Source: Klenkia sp. PcliD-1-E (GTDB lineage Bacteria > Actinomycetota > Actinomycetes > Mycobacteriales > Geodermatophilaceae). From it: DNA of 45,266 nt. How positions within the stretch are numbered: position 1 is the first letter of the stretch; the number at the start of each line of letters is the position of its first letter. This document shows, one piece after another, positions 15,972 to 22,965 of this stretch. A program made the position numbers and the translations under genes. The stretch is from positions 1-45,266 of the forward strand of contig NZ_JAMXRZ010000022.1 of assembly GCF_024124375.1 (NCBI RefSeq). The letters run 5' to 3'. A model generated the notes under the pieces. That model saw only the letters and a program-made list of their open reading frames with translations. It had not been told where the DNA came from and did not search any database.

Positions 15972-16123
15972 TCGTCGGACTGCTCCAGCTGGCCGCGTTC
16001 CTCGGCACTGCCTGGCTGACCGGCCACGCGGTCGACCTCTGCCACGGACGCACCCCGGGCGGCACGCCGCCGCCGACGCCGTCCCCCCAACCCCGGGTCC
16101 CCGAGGTGGCCGGACGCCGCTGA
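15968..16123 (+). CDS. Small membrane-associated protein (51 aa)
   Basis: GTG 15968 overlaps the preceding stop by GTGA. The 51-residue product begins with a hydrophobic helix (VIVGLLQLAAFLGTAWLTG) and continues into a Pro-rich tail (TPPPTPSPQPR). The last residues are encoded by the left arm of a dispersed palindromic repeat, so the original C-terminus may have been altered. No family is recognised. Confidence 0.4.
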   Translation: MIVGLLQLAAFLGTAWLTGHAVDLCHGRTPGGTPPPTPSPQPRVPEVAGRR

Positions 16124-16180
16124 CGGTGGCGGGCCGTCGTCCACCGCGCAGACCGTGGGGGATGTCGGGCCACCCCGGGG
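16099..16180. repeat. Dispersed palindromic element, family A, copy 2
   Basis: The arms CCGAGGTGGCCGGACGCC and GGATGTCGGGCCACCCCGGGG are more diverged than in the copy at 10367, but the interior blocks GACGGTGGC, GCGCAGACC and GGATGTC are shared in the same order and spacing. The left arm overlaps the 3' end of a small ORF; the right arm lies 56 bases before the next gene. Confidence 0.6.
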
Positions 16181-16235
16181 TTGGTGGTCCCCGCTCGACC
16201 GGTGGACGGGGCCGGGCGGTGGTTGCATCGCGGCC

Positions 16236-17309
16236 GTGACCACCGACGCCGACCTGCTCGACGCGGCCCGCGCGGTGGCCGCCGAGGACGAGGACCGGGC
16301 CGGGGTCGCGATGCTGGTCGCCCTGCTGGACCGCACCGGGACGGCGACCACCGGCACCCCCGACCCGGCCGACCCGGCCGACCGCGCGCTGGCGGCGGAG
16401 GTCCAGCACGCCTGGCGGGTGCTGCGAGCCGCCGACCCCGACACCACGGTCCAGGACGCCCTCGCCGCCCTCGCCCTGATCACGCTCCGCCCCGGCGCCC
16501 GGGGTGTCGGAAGCGTTACCCCGTCCCCAAGGCCCGATGGCCCGGGTAGAGCTTCCGACACCGGGGACGGCGGCACGGGGCTGGCGGCGTGGCGGCCCGG
16601 GGACACCGGCCGGCCGGATGCCGTCGCCCGCGAGGCCGAGGCGGCCGTGGTCGTCGACGCGGTGCTGCACGGCCGGCACCTGCGCGTCGTCAACTGGCAC
16701 AACACCCCCGCCTCCCACGCCGATGACCTGCGGCGCGAGCTCACCTGGTACGCCGACCGCTTCTCCCCCGTCACCGAGGCCGACCTGCACACCGCGCTGG
16801 ACACCGGCCGCTGGGCCGATCCGCGGCCCGGCGTGGTCCCCGCCTTCTTCGACGGGTTCGCCAGCGCCGCGCAGGTCGCCGTTCCGCTGTGCGAGGAGTT
16901 GGGCCTGGTCGGCTGGTTCTACCCGCCGACGGAGTTCCTGGACGCACCCGCAGAGCAGCAGCGGGCCTTCGCCGCCGAGCACGACCTGGGCGTGCTGGAG
17001 GAGGACCTGCCCGGCGACGCCCCGCTGGCGATGACCTGGGACGACCTGGCCGACCTCGCCGGCCGGCACGTGGTGTGCGGGCACTCGGCCACCCACGCCA
17101 GCTCCGCGTCCGTGCGCACATCCGCCGACGTCGACCGGCAGGTGCACCGGCCGCTGGCCCGGCTGACCGAGGTCATCGGCCGCCGTCCGGCCGGGTGGGC
17201 CTGGCTGGGCGGGACGCCGTTCGACCCGGCCGCGCCCGGGGACGCTGCGGTCGCGGCGTCCGGCGTCCGGTTGTGGACGTCGAACGCCGCGGTGCAGCGC
17301 CTCCACTGA
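16236..17309 (+). CDS. Polysaccharide-deacetylase-like protein with unknown N-terminal domain, probably degenerate
   Basis: A 357-residue frame from GTG 16236. Residues 1-87 form an Ala-rich domain I do not recognise. Residues 88-110 are encoded by a palindromic repeat and read as a Gly/Pro/Ser linker. From residue 150 it resembles the NodB/CE4 fold (VVNWHNTP at its start). The metal-binding HSATH motif is present near residue 288, but the usual TFDDG motif reads AFFDG, so the metal Asp is kept while the catalytic-base Asp is replaced by Phe. There is no signal peptide. It lies 64 bases upstream of a sugar importer. It may have lost deacetylase activity, or be two genes joined by the repeat. 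Confidence 0.6.
   Translation: MTTDADLLDAARAVAAEDEDRAGVAMLVALLDRTGTATTGTPDPADPADRALAAEVQHAWRVLRAADPDTTVQDALAALALITLRPGARGVGSVTPSPRPDGPGRASDTGDGGTGLAAWRPGDTGRPDAVAREAEAAVVVDAVLHGRHLRVVNWHNTPASHADDLRRELTWYADRFSPVTEADLHTALDTGRWADPRPGVVPAFFDGFASAAQVAVPLCEELGLVGWFYPPTEFLDAPAEQQRAFAAEHDLGVLEEDLPGDAPLAMTWDDLADLAGRHVVCGHSATHASSASVRTSADVDRQVHRPLARLTEVIGRRPAGWAWLGGTPFDPAAPGDAAVAASGVRLWTSNAAVQRLH
16498..16566. repeat. Dispersed palindromic element, family B, inside a coding frame
   Basis: The left arm has GGTGTCGGAAGCGTTACCCC and the right arm CGGGTAGAGCTTCCGACACC, a long imperfect stem around roughly 20 bases. The same stem core (TCGGAAGC...GCTTCCGA) forms the element at 42627-42702. Here it lies within the frame of the deacetylase-like gene and adds about 23 codons without a stop. 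Confidence 0.65.
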
Positions 17310-17373
17310 CTGCGCAAAGACCGTTCACACGATCGACTGGCGGCGGAACGGGACAGGCCGCAGTGTTCGGGCG

Positions 17374-18669
17374 GTGAACGGACCACGGCTGTCCCGGCGG
17401 GGGTTCCTGGGTGCGACGGCGGCGGGTGCGCTGGCCCTGACCGGCTGCGGCACCGGGTTCGCGCTGCAGAGCGGCGACGGCACCGGCAGCACCGAGGGCC
17501 GGCTGAGCTTCACGCTCTGGGCCGGGGAGGCCGAGCTCGCCGCGTTCCGCACCGTCGCCGAACGGTGGACGGCGACCAGCGGCGTCCCGGTGGTGTTCAA
17601 CGTCGTGCCCTTCTCCGAGGCGCTGACCGGGGTGGACGCCAACCTGGCCAGCAACCGCGGCCCCGACCTGTTCCGGGTGACCTACCAGGACATCGGCGTC
17701 TACGCCGCCGGCGGCGCCCTGCTCGACCTCACCGACCTGCTGCCCGGCGGGTTCCTGCAGGGCTTCGACGACGCGTTCGTCTCCGCGGTGCAGAGCGAGG
17801 GCCGGGTCTACGGCGTGCCGCACCACACCGACACCTCGCTGGTCCTCTACGACACCGAGGCCCTGGCCGGCGCGCGCATCCCCACCGGGCTGGACGACGC
17901 CTGGACGTGGGAGGAGTTCCGGTCGATCGCCGCCGGTCTGCCCACCGGCGAGGCGCAGTTCGCCTTCGGGGTCAACTGGCAGCTCGCCGGGGCCTACCGC
18001 TGGCTCAACTGGGTCGACCAGCGCGGCGGACGGCTGCTCACCGACGACCTCACCGGCCCGGCCATCGACAGCGCGGAGGGCCGCGACGCGCTCGCGTTCA
18101 CCCAGGCGTTCTTCACCGACGGCCTGGTGCCGCCCACGACGTCGACCAAGGGCTCCTACGTCGACGAGCTGTTCACCACCGGCACCATCGCGATGGTCTT
18201 CACCGGGGACTTCCTGCTGCCGACCATCGACCCCGCCTTCGTCTCCGCCGGCCGGCAGTACGGCGCCACCTTCCTGCCCGCCGACGAGCGGGCCTCGGCC
18301 GACCTCGGCGGCAACGCGGTGGTGGCCACCGCGCAGTCGGTCAACCCGGAGGCCGCCGCGGACTTCCTGGCGTTCCTGTCCGACGACGAGCAGCAGGCCC
18401 TGTTCTGCGAGCAGGCCACCGTGCTGCCCACCCGCACCGCCCTGCTCGGCCAGCAGCTGGACTACGCCGTCCGGCCCGACCTCATGGAGCTGTTCGTGGA
18501 GCAGGCCACCACCATCACCCCGGAGCTGTCGGCGCAGGTGACCGTGCCGCAGTTCAACGCCGTCAACGCCTCGATGGTCGACCGGCTGGAGCAGGCGTTC
18601 CTGGCCGGTGACGACCCCGCCCGGGTGCTGGCCGACCTCGCCGAGGACATCACCGGGCGGCTCGCGTGA
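17374..18669 (+). CDS. Tat-exported sugar-binding lipoprotein (ABC importer)
   Basis: A 431-residue solute-binding protein of the CUT1 type. The N-terminus has a twin-arginine motif (SRRGFLG, residues 7-13), a hydrophobic stretch and a lipobox LTGC (Cys25), so it should be exported folded by Tat and lipid-anchored. The SBP_bac_1 body begins LSFTLWAGEAELAAF and includes NRGPDLFRVTYQD and IAMVFTGDF. GTG 17374 is chosen because it gives a normal-length signal peptide. Its stop overlaps the first permease start (GTGA). Confidence 0.92.
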   Translation: MNGPRLSRRGFLGATAAGALALTGCGTGFALQSGDGTGSTEGRLSFTLWAGEAELAAFRTVAERWTATSGVPVVFNVVPFSEALTGVDANLASNRGPDLFRVTYQDIGVYAAGGALLDLTDLLPGGFLQGFDDAFVSAVQSEGRVYGVPHHTDTSLVLYDTEALAGARIPTGLDDAWTWEEFRSIAAGLPTGEAQFAFGVNWQLAGAYRWLNWVDQRGGRLLTDDLTGPAIDSAEGRDALAFTQAFFTDGLVPPTTSTKGSYVDELFTTGTIAMVFTGDFLLPTIDPAFVSAGRQYGATFLPADERASADLGGNAVVATAQSVNPEAAADFLAFLSDDEQQALFCEQATVLPTRTALLGQQLDYAVRPDLMELFVEQATTITPELSAQVTVPQFNAVNASMVDRLEQAFLAGDDPARVLADLAEDITGRLA

Positions 18670-19610
18670 CGACGGCGGCCCCGGCCGCGGTCACCGCACC
18701 CGGACCCGAGCGACCGACCCCGCCGCCCCGCCGCCGTCGACGGGTCTCCCGCGACTCGCTGGCCGCCTGGGGGCTGCTCTCCCCCAACCTGCTGGTCTTC
18801 GGCGTCTTCCTGTTCCTGCCGCTGCTGGCCACCGTGTGGCTGTCGTTCTACTCCTCGTCGGGCTTCGGGCCGCGCGAGTTCGTCGGCGCCGACAACTACA
18901 CCGAGCTGTTCGGCGACTCCACGTTCTGGCGGGCCACCGCCAACACCGGCCTGTACGCCGTGCTGACCGTGCCGGTGTCGCTGGTCATCGGGCTGGGCAT
19001 CGCGCTGGCGATGAACAAGCCGCTGCGCGGCCGCGGCGTGCTCCGGGCCGTCTACTACGTGCCCTACGTGATCAGCGGCGTGGTCATCGCCGTCGCGGGG
19101 CGGTGGATCTTCAACGAGAACGTCGGGGTGATCAACCGGCTGCTGCGCTCGGTGGGCCTGGAGGGCGTGCCCTGGCAGTCCGACGCCGCCGGCGCCATGG
19201 GGTCCCTGGTGCTCATCAGCATCTGGACCAAGATCGGCTTCGTCATGGTGGTCTACCTGGCCGGTCTGCAGTCCATCCCCAAGGAGTACCTGGAGGCCGC
19301 GCAGACCGACGGCGCCGGCCGCTGGCAGCGCCTGCGCTACGTCGTGGTCCCGCTGCTCAAGCCGACGACGATCTTCCTGGTGGTGCTCGGGGTCATCGAG
19401 AGCTTCCAGGTCTTCGACATCGTCTACGTGCTCACCGGCGGCGGGCCCGGCAACGCCACCGAGATGCTGGTGACCTACGCCTACGCCGAGGGCTTCGACG
19501 CCCGCCGGCAGGGCTACGCGGCGACCATCGGCGTCGTCACCTACCTGTTCATCGCCGTGCTCACCGCGCTCTGGTACCGCCGGCAGCGCGCCCAGGAGGC
19601 CGACCTGTGA
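18666..19610 (+). CDS. Carbohydrate ABC transporter permease (MalF/UgpA type)
   Basis: A 314-residue permease with six core helices after an N-terminal Pro/Arg-rich tail. The EAA loop is YLEAAQTDGAGRWQRLRYVV (near residue 211), and TGGGPGNATEMLVTYAY is the typical segment before the last helices. It overlaps genes on both sides by 4 bases. With its partner it forms the channel of the second sugar importer. Confidence 0.93.
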   Translation: MTTAAPAAVTAPGPERPTPPPRRRRRVSRDSLAAWGLLSPNLLVFGVFLFLPLLATVWLSFYSSSGFGPREFVGADNYTELFGDSTFWRATANTGLYAVLTVPVSLVIGLGIALAMNKPLRGRGVLRAVYYVPYVISGVVIAVAGRWIFNENVGVINRLLRSVGLEGVPWQSDAAGAMGSLVLISIWTKIGFVMVVYLAGLQSIPKEYLEAAQTDGAGRWQRLRYVVVPLLKPTTIFLVVLGVIESFQVFDIVYVLTGGGPGNATEMLVTYAYAEGFDARRQGYAATIGVVTYLFIAVLTALWYRRQRAQEADL

Positions 19611-20458
19611 CCGCCGCCCCCCGCACCGGGCGGTCACTGCGGGCCGGCGCCGGCTGGGCCTCCTGGCGCGCGGTCGGCCTGGTCGCCGGCGCGCTGGTGA
19701 TGCTGTTCCCGCTGTACTGGATGGTGGTGACCGCCTTCAGCGACCAGGGCGCGCTGACCAGCGGCCCGCTGCGCTTCTTCCCGGAGAACCCCACCCTGGA
19801 CGGCTTCCGGCGGGCGTTCACCCTGCTGCCCTTCGGCCAGTTCTTCCTCAACTCGACCGCCATCGCGCTGGTGGCCATGGCGCTGTCGGTGACGCTGAAC
19901 CTGCTGGCCGGCTACGTGCTGGCCAAGTACCGGTTCCGCGGCCAGCAGGTCGTGTTCATCATGATCGTCTCGACGCTGATGATCCCGGTGCAGGTCGTGA
20001 TGGTGCCGCAGTTCCAGCTGGTCGCCGGGCTGGGCTGGATCAACTCCTACTGGGCGGTGATCATCCCCCGGGCGGCCGAGGCGTTCGGCATCTTCCTGTG
20101 CCGGCAGTTCATGCTCGGCATCCCCGACGAGGTGCTGGAGGCCGCCCGGCTGGACGGCGCCGGCCACCTGCGGATCTTCTGGTCGGTGGTGCTGCCGATG
20201 AGCCGGCCGCTGATCGCCGTCCTGGTGATCCTCACGTTCATGTACCGGTGGAACGAGTTCGCCTGGCCGCTCATCGTGCTCAACGACCAGCAGCTGTTCA
20301 CCGTGCCGATCGGGTTGTCGTTCCTGCAGGGCGAGTACGGCACCGACTACCCGGCGCTGATGGGCATGGCCCTGCTGTCGACCCTGCCGGTGCTGGTGGT
20401 CTTCGCGCTCTCCCAGCGTCAGTTCGTCGAGGGGGTCGCCCGCAGCGGGCTGCGCTGA
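19607..20458 (+). CDS. Carbohydrate ABC transporter permease (MalG/UgpE type)
   Basis: A 283-residue permease, six helices, with EAA loop VLEAARLDGAGHLRIFWSVV (near residue 175) and the C-terminal SQRQFVEGVARSGLR typical of the family. The start GTG 19607 overlaps the previous stop. No ATPase gene follows; its stop is one base from the stop of the convergent YcaO gene. The importer therefore probably uses a shared MsiK-like ATPase from elsewhere. Confidence 0.93.
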   Translation: MTAAPRTGRSLRAGAGWASWRAVGLVAGALVMLFPLYWMVVTAFSDQGALTSGPLRFFPENPTLDGFRRAFTLLPFGQFFLNSTAIALVAMALSVTLNLLAGYVLAKYRFRGQQVVFIMIVSTLMIPVQVVMVPQFQLVAGLGWINSYWAVIIPRAAEAFGIFLCRQFMLGIPDEVLEAARLDGAGHLRIFWSVVLPMSRPLIAVLVILTFMYRWNEFAWPLIVLNDQQLFTVPIGLSFLQGEYGTDYPALMGMALLSTLPVLVVFALSQRQFVEGVARSGLR

Positions 20459-21874
20459 TCAGGTCAGCCGCTGGGGCGCGTGCCGGGTCGGCTCGCGGTA
20501 CAGGGGGTAGAGCTCGCCCACCGTCCGGGCGACCGCGGCGACGTCCAGCCAGGCCGGGCCGCCGACCCGCTCGGTCGCCTCGGGGGTGAGCACCACCGGC
20601 CGCCGATCGGGCCCGGAAGGCGCGCCGAGGCCCACGAGGTGCGAGCCGCGGTCGAGCAGCCGGCGCAGCACCCGCTCGCCGATCCGGCCGTAGGACAGCG
20701 TCTCCACCTCCAGCCCCGGCACCAGCACCTTCGCCACGTGCACGTCCCCGACCCGGGCCGGAGCCACCAGCAGGTCGAAGCCGGCCAGCCGCTCCCGGTA
20801 CAGCGCCAGGGTGTCCGCGGGCCCGGTCACCGCGGACGTCGGCAGGTCGGCGAAGGCCACCTCGGAGGTCCGCCGCCACATCGGCGCCAGCAGCTCGTCC
20901 AGCTGCGCCGTGGTCAGCCCGTCCCACGCGGTCATCGCGGCCAGGGCGCGCTCCTCCTGCGGGGGCAACGGGACGGCGAGCTCGGCGGCCAGGTAGTCGG
21001 GGTGCAGCTCGCGCACACGGTCCAGCGGGCCGAAGGCGAACGCCCGCCGGGCCCGGGAGGAGGCGAGCTCCAGCACGGCCTTGCGCACCGCCTCGGCCCG
21101 GTCGGGCGCGGCGGCCTCGCCGACCGCGCTGAGCACCACCGGCGGGTCGGCGGCGGCATCGCGGGCCACCGCGTGCACGACGACGGCGAACCCGGTGCTG
21201 TCCAGCTTGACCACGACGTCCAGGCCCCGGGCCCGCAGGTCCTCCAGCAGCGCGACCGTCGGCGGGTCGGTGATGCCGGTGACCACCCGGCCGGTGTCCA
21301 GCGCCCGGAAGTCGACGGTGTCGCCGTCGCGCTGCAGCAGCTCGCCGATGCCGTGCGCGACGGCCCGCTCGGCCGTGTCGCCGGCGCCCATGCCGTTGGT
21401 GATCGGGGTGACCAGCCAGCCCCCGGACGGAGGGTCGGCCGCGATGCCGCCGGCGTGCGGGGCGACGAACTCGGCGGGGACCAGCACCTCCTCGCCGGTG
21501 GCCCAGCGCGTGGTGGGCAGCCAGCGCAACGGCCGGTCGGGGTCGGCACCGGCGGGGAGCACCAGCGTGCGGGGGTCGGCGACCCGGTCGACACCCCGCT
21601 CGGCGACCAGCTCGGCGTACGTCGCCGTCCGTGGTTCCACGTGGAGCAGTGCGTCGTCCAGCAGGACCTGCTCGGCCAGCTCGCCCCACGCGCCGATCGC
21701 CGCCGCGGCCCCGGTCGCGCCGTAGCCGACGCCGTGGCCGGACCGGGTGCCGTCCGCGGACCGCCAGACGGTGGCGACCACGGGGACACCGGTCCGGTCG
21801 TACCTGCGCAGGTCCAGCTGGGTGGTCGAGCCGTCGGGGAGGGCTGCGCGGTAGGCCGCGGCCGGGTCGGTCAC
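20459..21874 (-). CDS. YcaO-domain protein, stand-alone
   Basis: A protein of about 471 residues with a YcaO domain, the ATP-dependent enzymes that phosphorylate a peptide-backbone amide to form azolines, thioamides or related groups. The three nucleotide-binding motifs are recognisable: GAWGELAEQ (Glu65, Glu68), VAHGIGELLQRD, and RKAVLELASS, where the usual Gln is Ser. The C-terminus (RHAPQRLT) lacks the Pro-rich tail of azoline-forming cyclodehydratases. GTG 21874 is the only usable in-frame start near the conserved region. No TfuA, E1-like partner, dehydrogenase or precursor peptide is apparent nearby. The target could be a ribosomal protein, another enzyme, or an unlinked peptide. Confidence 0.85.
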   Translation of the reverse strand: MTDPAAAYRAALPDGSTTQLDLRRYDRTGVPVVATVWRSADGTRSGHGVGYGATGAAAAIGAWGELAEQVLLDDALLHVEPRTATYAELVAERGVDRVADPRTLVLPAGADPDRPLRWLPTTRWATGEEVLVPAEFVAPHAGGIAADPPSGGWLVTPITNGMGAGDTAERAVAHGIGELLQRDGDTVDFRALDTGRVVTGITDPPTVALLEDLRARGLDVVVKLDSTGFAVVVHAVARDAAADPPVVLSAVGEAAAPDRAEAVRKAVLELASSRARRAFAFGPLDRVRELHPDYLAAELAVPLPPQEERALAAMTAWDGLTTAQLDELLAPMWRRTSEVAFADLPTSAVTGPADTLALYRERLAGFDLLVAPARVGDVHVAKVLVPGLEVETLSYGRIGERVLRRLLDRGSHLVGLGAPSGPDRRPVVLTPEATERVGGPAWLDVAAVARTVGELYPLYREPTRHAPQRLT

Positions 21875-21936
21875 CCGGACGACTCTGCCCGTGGCGTCCG
21901 TGACCCGCTCGGGGACCGGAGTGACCCCAGCGGGTG

Positions 21937-22010
21937 ATATCTCAGCGCTGAAGCATGTTCGGCCCGTTGACGGGCACCCCTGACTGCGAACACCGTGTGG
22001 GAACGGTTCC
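21937..22010. promoter_or_regulatory. Divergent promoter region with three palindromes
   Basis: Between the YcaO gene and the 106-residue gene lie ATATCTCAGCGCTGAAG (21937-21953, with TCAGCGCTGA perfectly symmetric), GCCCGTTGACGGGC (21962-21975) and GGAACGGTTCC (22000-22010). The first closely resembles the site before hyuA. They are likely regulatory for one or both genes, but the binding proteins are unknown. Confidence 0.45.
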
Positions 22011-22051
22011 AGCACCGGCCGGGCCGGCCGCTGGACGGAGACGGGAGAACA

Positions 22052-22372
22052 GTGCACACCTTCATCACCTGCGCGGTCGTGGAGACCGACCCGCGGCACG
22101 CCTTCGAGGTCGGTGTGGCGCTGCGGCTGGAGGCCCCCGAGGGCACCGCCGTGCGCGAGGACCCCCACGTGCCCGAGGTGTTCTACCTCGAGGCCACCAC
22201 CACCGCCTCCGACGTGCAGCGCGCCATGGCCGCCGCCGCCCAGTCGGTCACCACCCTGCTCGCGGGCCTGGACCTGCCCGCCGAGGTGGACGAGGTCGTC
22301 GTCCTCACCCTGGACGGTGCGCTCCGCTGGGTGCCCGGCGTCGACGCCCTGCCGGCCGCCGACACCCACTGA
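22052..22372 (+). CDS. Conserved-looking hypothetical protein (106 aa)
   Basis: GTG 22052 is preceded by GGGAGAAC, a fair ribosome site. The 106-residue product is acidic and soluble, with alternating strand-like and helix-like segments (ITCAVVETD, VFYLEATTT, VQRAMAAAAQSVTTLLAGL, VDEVVVLTLDG), which suggests a small alpha/beta fold. Composition and third-position G/C are those of a real gene. I do not recognise the family. It is divergent from the YcaO gene and may share its control region; a functional link is only a suggestion. Confidence 0.65.
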   Translation: MHTFITCAVVETDPRHAFEVGVALRLEAPEGTAVREDPHVPEVFYLEATTTASDVQRAMAAAAQSVTTLLAGLDLPAEVDEVVVLTLDGALRWVPGVDALPAADTH

Positions 22373-22384
22373 CCCCCGGCGCGG

Positions 22385-22837
22385 TCAGCGACCGCGCTCG
22401 TGCTCGAAGATCAGGCTGGTGTTGGTCGCGGCCACCATCGGCTGGGTGGAGATGCGGTCGGTGACGAAGTCGCGCAGGTGCGCGGTGTCCCGGGCCCGCA
22501 CGTGGACGACGAAGTCCTCCGCCCCCGCCAGGTAGAAGAACTGCGCCACCTCGGGCAGCTGGCGCAGCCCGTCGGCGAACGTGGTCAGCTGGTGCCGCGC
22601 CCCCGGGCGCAGCCGCACCGAGACCAGCGCCTGCAGCGGGTCCCCGACCGCCTCCGGGTCCACGTCGACGGTGAACCGGGTGATGACGCCGTCGGCCACC
22701 AGCGCCCGCACCCGGGCCAGGCAGGTGGACGGCGAGAGCCCCACCGCGGCCGCCAGCTGGTTGTTCGGCCGCCGCCCGTCGGCCCGCAGCAGCTCCAGCA
22801 ACCGGCGGTCGACGTCGTCCAGCGTTCGGCGGGGCAT
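22385..22837 (-). CDS. aldR: Lrp/AsnC-family regulator, probable alanine dehydrogenase regulator
   Basis: A 150-residue Lrp/AsnC protein. Residues 5-60 form the helix-turn-helix domain (LDDVDRRLLELLRADGRRPN, then AAAVGLSPSTCLARVRAL). The rest is the RAM ligand-binding domain (FFYLAGAEDFVVHVRARD). It is divergent from alanine dehydrogenase, the arrangement of aldR-ald in mycobacteria, so it should sense an amino acid and control ald. ATG 22837 gives the usual N-terminus; an in-frame GTG 15 bases upstream is possible, and neither has a clear ribosome site. Confidence 0.88.
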   Translation of the reverse strand: MPRRTLDDVDRRLLELLRADGRRPNNQLAAAVGLSPSTCLARVRALVADGVITRFTVDVDPEAVGDPLQALVSVRLRPGARHQLTTFADGLRQLPEVAQFFYLAGAEDFVVHVRARDTAHLRDFVTDRISTQPMVAATNTSLIFEHERGR

Positions 22838-22920
22838 GGCCGTCACGGGCACTGGCCGCAGCAGATGCGGTTCAGTGGTCGAGTTCTGCGCACTTGTTCG
22901 GCTCCTCTGGTCGTGGACCG

Positions 22921-22933
22921 CAGCGGACCGCTG
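22921..22933. promoter_or_regulatory. Palindrome in the aldR-ald intergenic region
   Basis: CAGCGGACCGCTG is a perfect dyad of 6-bp halves about one central base, 33 bases before the ald start. It is a candidate binding site for the divergent Lrp-type regulator. Confidence 0.4.
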
Positions 22934-22965
22934 AGATGGTGTCACCCGTCACCCAGGAGGACATC

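Noticed and set aside
21636-21648. GTTCCACGTGGA inside the YcaO gene, similar to the dyad before uox
   Set aside because: It lies within conserved coding sequence and probably reflects codon choice.
20459-22372. A RiPP gene cluster around the YcaO gene
   Set aside because: No short precursor-like ORF with a Cys/Ser/Thr-rich core, no dehydrogenase, peptidase or RiPP exporter lies next to it. The 106-residue neighbour looks like a folded protein.
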